Positions 1 through 7,095 of a stretch of DNA of 64,000 bases are shown here, piece after piece. A model generated the notes under the pieces. The model was given only the letters and a program-made list of their open reading frames with translations. It did not search any database and was not told where the DNA came from. Both the position numbers and the translations under genes were made by a program. Numbering within the stretch: position 1 is the stretch's first letter; each line of letters opens with the position of its first letter. The stretch is from Duganella sp. 1224 (GTDB lineage Bacteria; Pseudomonadota; Gammaproteobacteria; Burkholderiales; Burkholderiaceae_D): positions 496,001 through 560,000 of the forward strand of contig NZ_JACBYS010000001.1 of the NCBI RefSeq assembly GCF_013408245.1, written 5' to 3'.

Positions 1-70
1 CGGGGGCGTCGTCCACGATCAGGATCGCGGCATCGCGCCGCGTGGCATAACTCAGACTTCCGGAATTCAT
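1..70 (-). CDS. Response regulator receiver domain, N-terminal fragment (cut by window edge)
   Basis: The minus strand from an ATG at 70 reads MNSGSLSYATRRDAAILIVD and continues DAP into the left edge. The hydrophobic beta strand followed by two aspartates (ILIVDD) is the standard beginning of a CheY-like receiver domain, where the paired acidic residues help bind magnesium. Only 23 codons are present, so the output domain (DNA-binding, GGDEF, kinase) cannot be seen. It is transcribed away from the rest of the window. Confidence 0.55.
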   Translation of the reverse strand, partial: MNSGSLSYATRRDAAILIVDDAP

Positions 71-245
71 TGTTGGGCGCCTTTAACCGGGTGGGTTGTA
101 TTGGCGTGTTGGGTCAGTTGCGCGGGTGCGCAACGGCGGCGGCAAGCGAAGGTGATGGGGGCGTGTTTCAACAAAGGCTGGCCTGATATGAAAGTGACTA
201 TCCGTCCAAATCATACCGCTTTGCAACGTTCGCAGGTGAAAAATT

Positions 246-261
246 ATCTGACTTGTCAGAT
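246..261. promoter_or_regulatory. 16-bp near-perfect palindrome, candidate operator
   Basis: ATCTGAC and GTCAGAT are perfect inverted repeats separated by TT. The site lies 176 bp upstream of the leftward response-regulator start, in an AT-rich stretch. The symmetry suits a dimeric DNA-binding protein, but no regulator can be assigned. Confidence 0.3.
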
Positions 262-394
262 GAGTTGCCATGCGGGCATCGAGCCGCGTCGCTGCTGGCC
301 ACATATGGTGTAAGTAATGTTGGCGGGAAGTTATGGAATCGGCCGATTTTGTGACTATTGGTGATAATCCGCGCGGCCGGGGTGTTGTATTTTT

Positions 395-416
395 GCGGGC
401 GGCGAGGGCCGCCCGC
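395..416. repeat. GC-rich stem-loop downstream of the aminotransferase
   Basis: GCGGGCGGC and GCCGCCCGC form a perfect 9-bp stem with a GAGG loop, 12 bp past the stop of the leftward aminotransferase gene. In the minus-strand RNA it is followed by AAAAAUAC rather than a U run, so it is not a classical intrinsic terminator. It may stabilise the 3' end. Confidence 0.4.
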
Positions 417-427
417 GATGGTGCTGC

Positions 428-1621
428 TTACAGTTTTGCGGCGATCAGCTTGCCCAGTACTTCGATGCCGTGGCGGATGCGCTCCGGCGGCACGGTGACG
501 AACGACAGGCGCAGCGTGTTGGTGGCCGCCTCGTTGGCGTAGAACGGCGCGCCCGGCACGAAGGCAACCTTTTGCGCGATCGCTTCATCCAGCAGTTGCA
601 TGGCGTTGATGTGCTTGGGCAGCGTGACCCAGATGAACATGCCGCCTTCCGGCTTGGTCCACTCGACGCCGGCCGGGAAGTGCTGGGCCATCGCATCCAG
701 CATGACCTGGCACTGGTCGCCGTACAGCGCGCGGATTTTCGGGATGTGCTGTTCCAGGAAGCCGTCCTTGACCACCTGGTGCACCACCATCTGCGTCAGC
801 TGCGAGGTGTGCAGGTCGGCAGCCTGCTTGGCCAGCTCCAGGCGGCGCGCCAGCGGCAGCGGCGCGACCACGTAGCCGAGGCGGATGCCCGGCGTCAGCA
901 CCTTGGAGAAGGAACCCATGTAGATCACGCCGTCCGGATTCATCGCCACCATCTTCGGCAGCGGTTCGCCCTTGTAGCTCAAGGCGCCGTACGGATCATC
1001 CTCGATCAGCGGCAGGCCGAGACGGGCGCAGGTTTCCACCAGTTCCAGGCGGCGCTCGACCGACAGCGTGCGGCCGGTCGGGTTCTGGAAGTTGGGCAGG
1101 GAGTACAGCAGGCGCGCGCCTTGCGCCACCTGTTCGATCGACGACGGCACCAGGCCGTGGTCGTCGGTGTCGACCGATTTGAATTCCGGACGGTAGACCG
1201 AGAAGGCCTGCAGCGCGCCCAGGTAGGAAGGCGTTTCCACCAGCACGCGGCTGCCTTCGTCGATCAGCACCTTGCCCAGCAGGTCCAGCGCCTGCTGCGA
1301 GCCGGACACCATCAGCACCTGCTCCGGCACGATCCTGGCGCCGTTGACCGACAGCGAGTCGGCGATCCACTGGCGCAGCGGGGTGTAGCCGTCGGTCGGG
1401 CCGTATTGCAGCGCCACTTTGCCGTTCTCGCTCAGCACCTTGTCGAAGGCCGCCTTCATTTCGTCGACCGGGAAGGTCAGCGGCGATGGCAGGCCGCCGG
1501 CGAAGGAGATGATCTCCGGCTGCTGGGTGATCTTCAGGATCTCGCGGATGAAGGACGCCTGCAGCTGCTCGGCGCGTTCAGCGAACTGCCACTGGATCGG
1601 ATTGGGGTTTTCGATTTTCAT
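428..1621 (-). CDS. PLP-dependent class I/II aminotransferase (2-aminoadipate aminotransferase-like)
   Basis: A 397-residue fold-type I aminotransferase of the LysN/2-aminoadipate or aromatic aminotransferase group, moving an amino group between an amino acid and a 2-oxo acid in the cytoplasm. Visible features are the N-terminal ISFAGGLPSP motif (residues 38-47), SLPNFQNPTGR with the cofactor-contacting Asn (174-184), IEDDPYG (206-212), the Schiff-base lysine K240 in GSFSKVLTPGIRLGY, and a substrate-carboxylate arginine in TLRLSF near the C-terminus. The start is the ATG at 1621; the frame extends to a TTG at 1645, but family members begin close to the QWQFA segment. It lacks the N-terminal GntR domain of MocR proteins. 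RidA, which clears enamines made by PLP enzymes, lies 83 bp upstream on the same strand. The exact substrate is uncertain. Confidence 0.88.
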   Translation of the reverse strand: MKIENPNPIQWQFAERAEQLQASFIREILKITQQPEIISFAGGLPSPLTFPVDEMKAAFDKVLSENGKVALQYGPTDGYTPLRQWIADSLSVNGARIVPEQVLMVSGSQQALDLLGKVLIDEGSRVLVETPSYLGALQAFSVYRPEFKSVDTDDHGLVPSSIEQVAQGARLLYSLPNFQNPTGRTLSVERRLELVETCARLGLPLIEDDPYGALSYKGEPLPKMVAMNPDGVIYMGSFSKVLTPGIRLGYVVAPLPLARRLELAKQAADLHTSQLTQMVVHQVVKDGFLEQHIPKIRALYGDQCQVMLDAMAQHFPAGVEWTKPEGGMFIWVTLPKHINAMQLLDEAIAQKVAFVPGAPFYANEAATNTLRLSFVTVPPERIRHGIEVLGKLIAAKL

Positions 1622-1647
1622 ACAGGTCTCACTAGAGGATAACAAGC

Positions 1648-1670
1648 AGCGCGCTTGTGGCGCGCTTTTA
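1648..1670. other. Stem-loop with T run between ridA and the aminotransferase gene
   Basis: AGCGCGC and GCGCGCT pair around TTGTG and are followed on the plus strand by TTTTA. On the minus strand, the direction of transcription here, the T run precedes the hairpin. It is more likely an mRNA structure between two co-transcribed genes than a terminator. Confidence 0.3.
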
Positions 1671-1704
1671 TAGGAGGAACGGCGGCGGGTAGCCGCCGCC
1701 CGCT

Positions 1705-2166
1705 TTACGCGACTTCCGCGATCAGTTCGATTTCGACGCAGGCGCCAAGCGGGATCTGGGCCACGCCAAAGGCGGAGCGGGCGTGTTTGCCGGCATCGCC
1801 GAAGACTTCGCCCAGCAGCTCGGAGGCGCCGTTGGTGACCAGGTGTTGTTCGGTAAATTCAGGGGTGGAGTTCACCAGGCTCATGACTTTGACGATGCGC
1901 TTGACGCGGGTCAGGTCGCCGCCGACGGCCGCCTGCAGGGTGCCGATCAGGTCGATGGCGATGGCGCGCGCGGCGGCCTTGCCTTCGGCGGTGTCGATGT
2001 TCTTGCCCAGCTGGCCGACCCAGACGCTGCCATCGGCGCGCTTGGCGATGTGGCCCGACAGGAATACCAGATTGCCGGTTTGGGCGTACATGACGTAGGC
2101 GGCGGCAGGGGTGGCCGGTGCCGCCAGGGTGATATCAAGCGCTTTGAGTTTTTCGTAAACAGACAT
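1705..2166 (-). CDS. RidA family protein (YjgF/YER057c/UK114)
   Basis: A 153-residue member of the longer RidA subfamily. RidA proteins hydrolyse reactive enamine/imine intermediates, such as 2-aminoacrylate, released by PLP enzymes. The segments NLVFLSGHIAKRADG and VKVMSLVNSTPEF, and the C-terminal GVAQIPLGACVEIELIAEVA, match the family strand order with the conserved Val-Glu-Ile end. The usual catalytic arginine site reads FGVAQIPLG here instead of the canonical R-x-x-V-x-V-x-x-L-P, so activity may be altered; this is typical of the atypical long subfamily. It is transcribed towards the aminotransferase gene 83 bp downstream, which suggests a shared role in PLP-enzyme damage control. Confidence 0.85.
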   Translation of the reverse strand: MSVYEKLKALDITLAAPATPAAAYVMYAQTGNLVFLSGHIAKRADGSVWVGQLGKNIDTAEGKAAARAIAIDLIGTLQAAVGGDLTRVKRIVKVMSLVNSTPEFTEQHLVTNGASELLGEVFGDAGKHARSAFGVAQIPLGACVEIELIAEVA

Positions 2167-2264
2167 GTGGTTATCCAGTTAATTATTGATGTGTGGAGAC
2201 CGATATTGTACTCTCGCGGCGCTGGCGGTCTCCAGTTGGCGCGAAATCCAGATACTGTACGGTG

Positions 2265-3200
2265 TCAGCGGCGTTTTACCTGCATTTTGCGGCCGGCGGC
2301 CACGGTGGCGATGACGGCGATTGCAAAGGCCAGCGTCGGCCAGTCCAGTGTCTCGCCCAGCACCACGGTGGCGCCCAGTACAGACAGGAAGGGCTGGACC
2401 AACTGTACTTGTCCGACCCGCGCCACGCCGCCGAGCGCCATGCCGCGATACCAGAAGAAGAATCCGATAAACATCGAGAACACGGAGACGTAAGCGAAGC
2501 CGGTCCAGGCGGCGGCGCTGGCGCGGGCCAGTTGGGCGCTCTCGTGCCAGGCCAGCCAGCCCACCACCGGCAGCAGCGGCGGCGCGGCCAGCATCAGCGC
2601 CCAGCAGATGGTTTGCTGGCCGCCCAGCGTCTGCGACAGCCGGCCGCCGGCGGCGTAGCCCATGGCCGCCAGCAGCACCGCCACGAAGATCGCCAGGTCG
2701 GCTGCGTGCAGGCTGCCGCCACTCTGGCGCAGCGCAAAGCCGATCACCAGCAGCGAGCCTAAGATGGCCATGATCCAGAAGCCCCGGGACGGCTGTTCGC
2801 CACCCAGCAGGGCCGCGAACAGCGCGGTGGCCAGCGGCAGTACGCCGACCAGCACGGCGCCATGGGCGGCCGGCAGGCTGCGCATGGCCACGGACGTCAG
2901 CCAGGGGAAGCCGATCACGCAGCCGATGGCCACCATGACCAGCGCGGGCAGGGCGGCGCGCGGTGGCAACGGCGCGCGCTTCCAGTACAGCCAGCCGCCG
3001 GCCAGTACAGCGGCCGCCAAGGCCCGCGCCAGGGCGACGAACATCGGCGACAGGCCGCTGGCCATGCCGCCGCTGACGGCGAGGCGGGTGAAGGGCAGCG
3101 TCAGGCTGAAGATGGCGACGCCGATCAGGCCAAGCAGCATGCCGGCGCTTTCGTCGCTCATGCGGCGATGGGTGGTCAGGACTGGTGTGTTTGGGCGCAT
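2265..3200 (-). CDS. EamA/DMT family transporter
   Basis: A 311-residue inner-membrane protein with about ten hydrophobic helices in two EamA repeats (roughly residues 20-150 and 165-305), the architecture of drug/metabolite exporters such as RhtA or YdcZ relatives. The second half carries the family-typical VQLVQPFLSVLGATVVLGE near residue 270. It is divergent from the MocR-type regulator that starts 77 bp away, and two direct repeats lie between the starts. MocR regulators often control a neighbouring exporter or PLP-pathway gene, so regulation by that neighbour is a reasonable inference. The transported compound is unknown, though amino acids or related metabolites are common. Confidence 0.85.
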   Translation of the reverse strand: MRPNTPVLTTHRRMSDESAGMLLGLIGVAIFSLTLPFTRLAVSGGMASGLSPMFVALARALAAAVLAGGWLYWKRAPLPPRAALPALVMVAIGCVIGFPWLTSVAMRSLPAAHGAVLVGVLPLATALFAALLGGEQPSRGFWIMAILGSLLVIGFALRQSGGSLHAADLAIFVAVLLAAMGYAAGGRLSQTLGGQQTICWALMLAAPPLLPVVGWLAWHESAQLARASAAAWTGFAYVSVFSMFIGFFFWYRGMALGGVARVGQVQLVQPFLSVLGATVVLGETLDWPTLAFAIAVIATVAAGRKMQVKRR

Positions 3201-3222
3201 GGGTTTATGCTACGTGACAAAA

Positions 3223-3241
3223 CCAGTACAGTGCCAGTACA
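3223..3241. promoter_or_regulatory. Direct repeat CCAGTACA x2, candidate MocR operator
   Basis: CCAGTACA occurs at 3223-3230 and again at 3234-3241, an 11-bp period, so the two copies face the same side of the helix. They lie between the divergent starts of the EamA transporter (3200) and the MocR regulator (3277). MocR/GabR-type regulators are known to bind direct repeats. No other strong symmetric site is visible in the 76-bp gap. Confidence 0.45.
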
Positions 3242-3276
3242 CTTTGCAACATAATTTCTTATACTGTGATGGTAAA

Positions 3277-5025
3277 ATGACCAATACACGACCACGCACT
3301 TCGCTGTTGGGTGCCGCTGCGGCGGCTGCGGCGGAAGCAGTCAACGAAGCGCTGGCCGCCGCACAGGCCCGCGAAGCGCGCGCCATCGCCGCGCCGGCAC
3401 CGGGGCCTGCGGTAGCGTCGGTGCCGCTGGCCGCGAAGCAGACCGTCGAGCGAGGGCGCGCCCGGGTGCCGGGCCGCACGCCGGCGGCCGAGGCCGGCGG
3501 CGCCGGCGGCGCGGGACCGATGTTCGGCTTGCTGCTGCGCGAATCGGGCGAGACGCTGATCGACCAGATCGTGCGCTCGGTGGCGGCGCGCATCGACGAC
3601 CGGCTGCTGCGCGGCGGCGCGCGCATGCCGTCGATTCGCGCGTTCGCGGCCTCGCATGGCGTGTCGGCCTTCACCGTGGTGGCGGCCTACGACAAGCTGG
3701 TCGCCACCGGCTATCTGGAATCGCGGCGCGGCGCCGGTTTCTTCGTGCGCGAACGGCCGGCCATGGCGCTCAACGCGGCCGATCCGGCGGCCGGCGGCGC
3801 GTTTGGCGTGCATGGCCTGCATGGCGCGGCAGGCATGGCGGGCGGCCTTGGCGGCACCGGCGGCGCGCGCGCGGCGCTAGCCGGCTTCGAGTCCAAGCCG
3901 ATCGACGTGGTCTGGCTGGTGCGGAACATGTTCCGCCAGATGCCGCACCAGCAGATGCCCGGCTCCGGCGTGCTGCCGCCCGAGTGGCTGGATGGCCCGG
4001 CGGTCGCCAACGCGCTGCGCGCCGTCAGCCGCCAGAATCCCACGCTGTTATTAAGCTACGGCGTGCCGCAAGGCTTCCTGCCGCTGCGCCAGCAACTGCA
4101 GCACAAACTCGCCGAGCTGGAGATCGCCGCCGCCCCCGAGCAGATCGTCACCACCGCCGGCGTCACGCAGGCGCTCGACCTGGTGGCGCGCGAATTCACC
4201 CGGCCCGGCGACACCATCTTCGTCGACGACCCGGCCTGGTTCCTGATGTTCGGCTCCTTCGCCGCGCTGGGCGCCAAGGTGGTCGGCATCCCGCGCCTGG
4301 CCGACGGCCCCGACATCGCCCGCCTGGCCGAACTGGCGGCGCTGCACAAGCCCAAGCTGTACATCATCAACTCGGTGCTGCACAACCCCAGTTCCACCTC
4401 GCTGTCGGCGGCCAAGGCCTTCCAGGTGCTGCGGCTGTCCGAGGAACATGACTTCCTCATCGTCGAAGACGACATCTACTGCGACCTCCATCCCGGCAGC
4501 GCGGTGCAGCCGGCCACGCGGCTGTCGGCGCTGGACCAGTTACAGCGGGTGATCTACCTGAGCGGCTTCTCCAAGACCATGGCCGCCAACCTGCGGGTCG
4601 GCTTCATCGCCACCTCGCCGGAACGCGCCGAGCGCCTGGCCGACCGCAAGATGCTGTCGACGCTGACCACCAGCGATATCGGCGAGCGGGTGGTGTACAA
4701 GGTGCTGTCCGAAGGCACCTACCGCAAGCACGCCGACCGCCTGCGCGCCCGGCTGGACGGCCTGCGCGCCAAGACGCTGCGGCAAATGGAACGCATCGGC
4801 CTGAAGGTGGACGGTTCGCCGCCGGCCGGCATGTTCGTCTGGGCCGACGCCGGCTGCGACACCAACGTGCTGACCGAACGCGCCATGGCGCACAACCTGC
4901 TGCTGGCGCCGGGCAGCCTGTTCTCGCCCAAGCAGCTGCCGTCGACCCGCATGCGGCTCAACGTCGCGGCCATGCAGGAGCCGGCCATCTGGCGTTTCCT
5001 TGAAAGAGAACTGGGTGGGTCTTGA
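3277..5025 (+). CDS. MocR-type regulator: GntR winged helix fused to an aminotransferase-like domain
   Basis: A 582-residue transcription factor. Residues 82-160 form the GntR winged helix (DQIVRSVAARIDDRLLRGG, then SIRAFAASHGVSAFTVVAAYDKL and GYLESRRGAGFFV). Residues from about 200 form a fold-type I aminotransferase domain with a PLP lysine in LSGFSKTMAANLRVGF. The first 80 residues are Ala-rich and low complexity, an unusual extension, and translation may instead start at the ATG at 3520. The open frame continues upstream without a start that fits; the ATG at 3277 is the first after the divergent EamA gene. Such regulators usually sense PLP, an amino acid or a pathway intermediate and act on nearby genes, here probably the EamA exporter. 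Confidence 0.85.
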   Translation: MTNTRPRTSLLGAAAAAAAEAVNEALAAAQAREARAIAAPAPGPAVASVPLAAKQTVERGRARVPGRTPAAEAGGAGGAGPMFGLLLRESGETLIDQIVRSVAARIDDRLLRGGARMPSIRAFAASHGVSAFTVVAAYDKLVATGYLESRRGAGFFVRERPAMALNAADPAAGGAFGVHGLHGAAGMAGGLGGTGGARAALAGFESKPIDVVWLVRNMFRQMPHQQMPGSGVLPPEWLDGPAVANALRAVSRQNPTLLLSYGVPQGFLPLRQQLQHKLAELEIAAAPEQIVTTAGVTQALDLVAREFTRPGDTIFVDDPAWFLMFGSFAALGAKVVGIPRLADGPDIARLAELAALHKPKLYIINSVLHNPSSTSLSAAKAFQVLRLSEEHDFLIVEDDIYCDLHPGSAVQPATRLSALDQLQRVIYLSGFSKTMAANLRVGFIATSPERAERLADRKMLSTLTTSDIGERVVYKVLSEGTYRKHADRLRARLDGLRAKTLRQMERIGLKVDGSPPAGMFVWADAGCDTNVLTERAMAHNLLLAPGSLFSPKQLPSTRMRLNVAAMQEPAIWRFLERELGGS

Positions 5026-5049
5026 AAAGCCTCTTATAATCCCCACTTT
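5021..5049 (+). promoter_or_regulatory. Sigma32-type heat-shock promoter of htpG
   Basis: CTTGAAA at 5021-5027 and CCCCACTTT at 5041-5049 match the RpoH -35 (CTTGAA) and -10 (CCCCAT-T) elements with a 13-bp spacer. The -35 element overlaps the stop codon of the preceding MocR gene. The htpG start is 32 bp downstream of the -10 box. A TATAAT hexamer at 5035-5040 lies between the elements but has no correctly spaced sigma70 -35 partner. Confidence 0.75.
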
Positions 5050-5080
5050 CCGGAAATCTTAACCAAAAGACTATTCAAAA

Positions 5081-6991
5081 ATGGCTGATACTCAAAAACA
5101 AACCCTTGGATTCCAGGCCGAAGTGAAACAGCTGCTGCAGCTGATGATTCACTCCCTGTACTCGAACAAAGAGATCTTCCTGCGCGAACTGATCTCCAAC
5201 GCCTCCGACGCGTCGGACAAGCTGCGTTTTGAAGCGATCAACAACGACGCCCTGTACGGCAACGACCACGAACTGAAAATCAAGGTCAGCTTCGACAAGG
5301 CCGCGCGCACCATCACCATTTCCGACAACGGCATCGGCATGAGCCGCGACGAGGCCATCTCGCACCTGGGCACCATCGCCAAGTCGGGCACCAAGGAATT
5401 CTTCGGCAAGCTGTCGGGCGACCAGCAGCAGGACGCGGCCCTGATTGGCCAGTTCGGCGTCGGCTTCTACTCGGGCTTCATCGTCGCCGACAAGATCACC
5501 GTCGAAACCCGCCGCGCCGGCGCCGACGCCGCGGACGGCGTGCGCTGGGAGTCGGAAGGCCAGGGCGACTACTCGGTCGAGCAGATCGACAAGGTCGGCC
5601 GCGGCACCGACATCATCCTGCACCTGCGCGAAGGCGAGGACGAGCTGCTGTCGTCGTGGAAGATCAAGTCCATCATCCGCAAGTACTCCGACCACATCTC
5701 GCTGCCGATCGTGATGCAGAAAGAAGAGTGGGACGAAGAGAAGAAAGAAACCGTCGTCAAGGACGAATGGGAAACCGTCAACCAGGCCAGCGCGCTGTGG
5801 GCCCGCAACAAGTCGGACATCACGCCGGAACAGTACGACGAGTTCTACAAGCACGTCTCGCACGACTTCCAGGCGCCGCTGACCCACACCCACAACCGCG
5901 TGGAAGGCCGCAGCGAATACACCCAGCTGCTGTACATCCCGGCCAAGGCGCCGTTCGACCTGTGGGACCGCAACAAGCGCGGCGGCATCAAGCTGTACGT
6001 CAAGCGCGTGTTCATCATGGACGACGCCGAGCAACTGATGCCGACCTACCTGCGCTTCGTCAAAGGCGTGATCGACTCGGCCGACCTGCCGCTGAACGTC
6101 TCGCGCGAAATCCTGCAGGAGTCGCGCGACGTCAAGGTGATCCGCGACGGCTCGACCAAGCGCGTGATCGGCATGCTGGAAGAACTGGCCAACGCCGACG
6201 AGCAGGAAAAGAAAGACAAGTACCAGACCTTCTGGACCGAATTCGGCCAGGTGCTGAAAGAGGGCATCGGCGAAGACGCGGCCAACAAGGACCGTCTGGC
6301 CAAGCTGCTGCGCTTCGCCTCGACCGCCAACGACAACGACGCGCAGAACGTCTCGCTGGAACAGTACCTGTCGCGCGCCAAGGAAGGCCAGGACAAGATC
6401 TACTACGTCACCGCCGATAATTACGTGGCCGCGAAAAACAGCCCGCACCTGGAAATCTTCCGCAAGAAAGGCGTGGAAGTGCTGCTGCTGACCGACCGGG
6501 TGGACGAGTGGATGCTGTCGTTCCTGACCGAGTTCGAAGGCAAGGAGCTGGTGTCGGTGGCCAAGGGCGGCCTGGATCTGGGCGCGCTGGAAGACGAAGC
6601 CGAGAAAAAGGAGCACGAGGAAACCGAAACCTCGTACAAGGACCTGGTCGAGAAGATGAAGGGCGTGCTGGCTGACAAAGCCAAGGACGTGCGCGTGACC
6701 TTCCGCCTGACCGATTCGCCGGCCTGCCTGGTGGCGGACGAGAACGAGCTGTCGGGCAACCTGCTGCGCATGCTGAAGGCCGCTGGCCAGAACGCGCCGG
6801 AGTCCAAGCCCATCCTGGAAATCAACCCGGACCACCCGCTGGTGCAGCGCCTGAAGAACGAAGACGTGGCCAGCTCGTTCAGCGACTGGTCCAACCTGCT
6901 GTTCGACCAGGCCCTGCTGGCCGAAGGCGGCTCGCTGAGCGACCCGGCCACCTTCGTCAAGCGCCTGAACGAACTGCTGCTGGCGAAGTAA
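5081..6991 (+). CDS. htpG: Molecular chaperone HtpG (bacterial Hsp90)
   Basis: A 636-residue cytosolic Hsp90 of full family length. The GHKL ATPase domain (about 1-230) shows the Hsp90 signature [16 protein letters not shown], the ATP-binding DNGIGMS and [15 protein letters not shown]. The middle domain (about 235-500) contains the client and ATP-gamma-phosphate region with [16 protein letters not shown]. The C-terminal dimerisation domain ends at RLNELLLAK. HtpG remodels client proteins with DnaK during stress. It starts at an ATG 32 bp after a good sigma32 promoter, so heat induction is expected. It stands alone and is followed directly by a palindromic repeat that could end its transcript. 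Confidence 0.97.
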   Translation: MADTQKQTLGFQAEVKQLLQLMIHSLYSNKEIFLRELISNASDASDKLRFEAINNDALYGNDHELKIKVSFDKAARTITISDNGIGMSRDEAISHLGTIAKSGTKEFFGKLSGDQQQDAALIGQFGVGFYSGFIVADKITVETRRAGADAADGVRWESEGQGDYSVEQIDKVGRGTDIILHLREGEDELLSSWKIKSIIRKYSDHISLPIVMQKEEWDEEKKETVVKDEWETVNQASALWARNKSDITPEQYDEFYKHVSHDFQAPLTHTHNRVEGRSEYTQLLYIPAKAPFDLWDRNKRGGIKLYVKRVFIMDDAEQLMPTYLRFVKGVIDSADLPLNVSREILQESRDVKVIRDGSTKRVIGMLEELANADEQEKKDKYQTFWTEFGQVLKEGIGEDAANKDRLAKLLRFASTANDNDAQNVSLEQYLSRAKEGQDKIYYVTADNYVAAKNSPHLEIFRKKGVEVLLLTDRVDEWMLSFLTEFEGKELVSVAKGGLDLGALEDEAEKKEHEETETSYKDLVEKMKGVLADKAKDVRVTFRLTDSPACLVADENELSGNLLRMLKAAGQNAPESKPILEINPDHPLVQRLKNEDVASSFSDWSNLLFDQALLAEGGSLSDPATFVKRLNELLLAK

Positions 6992-6997
6992 CCCCCC

Positions 6998-7090
6998 CTC
7001 CGGGGTCAGGTCCTCCATTTCTACACGAGCTCTGCGCTACGCGCGCCGCAGTGCCGAGGCCGTGTAGAATTGGAGGACCTGACCCCGGAG
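6998..7090. repeat. REP-like inverted repeat containing a GGGGTCAGG core
   Basis: Two 30-base arms (6998-7027 and 7061-7090) are inverted repeats with one mismatch, around a 33-base GC-rich loop. The arm begins CTCCGGGGTCAGGTCC and ends TCTACACG. The core resembles the GGGTCTGACCCC/GGGGTCAGACCC palindromes at 11903 and 24900, so it may be one dispersed family. It begins 7 bp after the htpG stop and ends 5 bp before the next start codon. The right arm supplies the GGAG ribosome binding site of the S15 hydrolase gene. Confidence 0.8.
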
Positions 7091-7095
7091 TGAAC

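Larger units (their letters stand above)
71..427. other. Intergenic region without a supported gene
   Basis: The short open frames here show neither family resemblance nor ribosome binding sites. The stretch holds three small inverted repeats: GTTGCGC/GCGCAAC at 117-134, ATCTGAC/GTCAGAT at 246-261, and a GC-rich hairpin at 395-416. Base composition around 185-340 is more AT-rich than the flanks, consistent with a promoter region for the leftward response regulator. Confidence 0.5.

Noticed and set aside
395..416. Hairpin after the aminotransferase as an intrinsic terminator
   Set aside because: The U run is on the wrong side for leftward transcription; kept only as a stem-loop.
5035..5040. 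TATAAT as a sigma70 -10 box for htpG
   Set aside because: No -35 hexamer at 16-18 bp; the TTGAAA nearby is only 7 bp away and belongs to the sigma32 element.
5075..7018. 647-codon open frame antisense to htpG
   Set aside because: Product is a low-complexity mirror of the HtpG codons with no domain, while htpG is a full-length conserved gene on the other strand.
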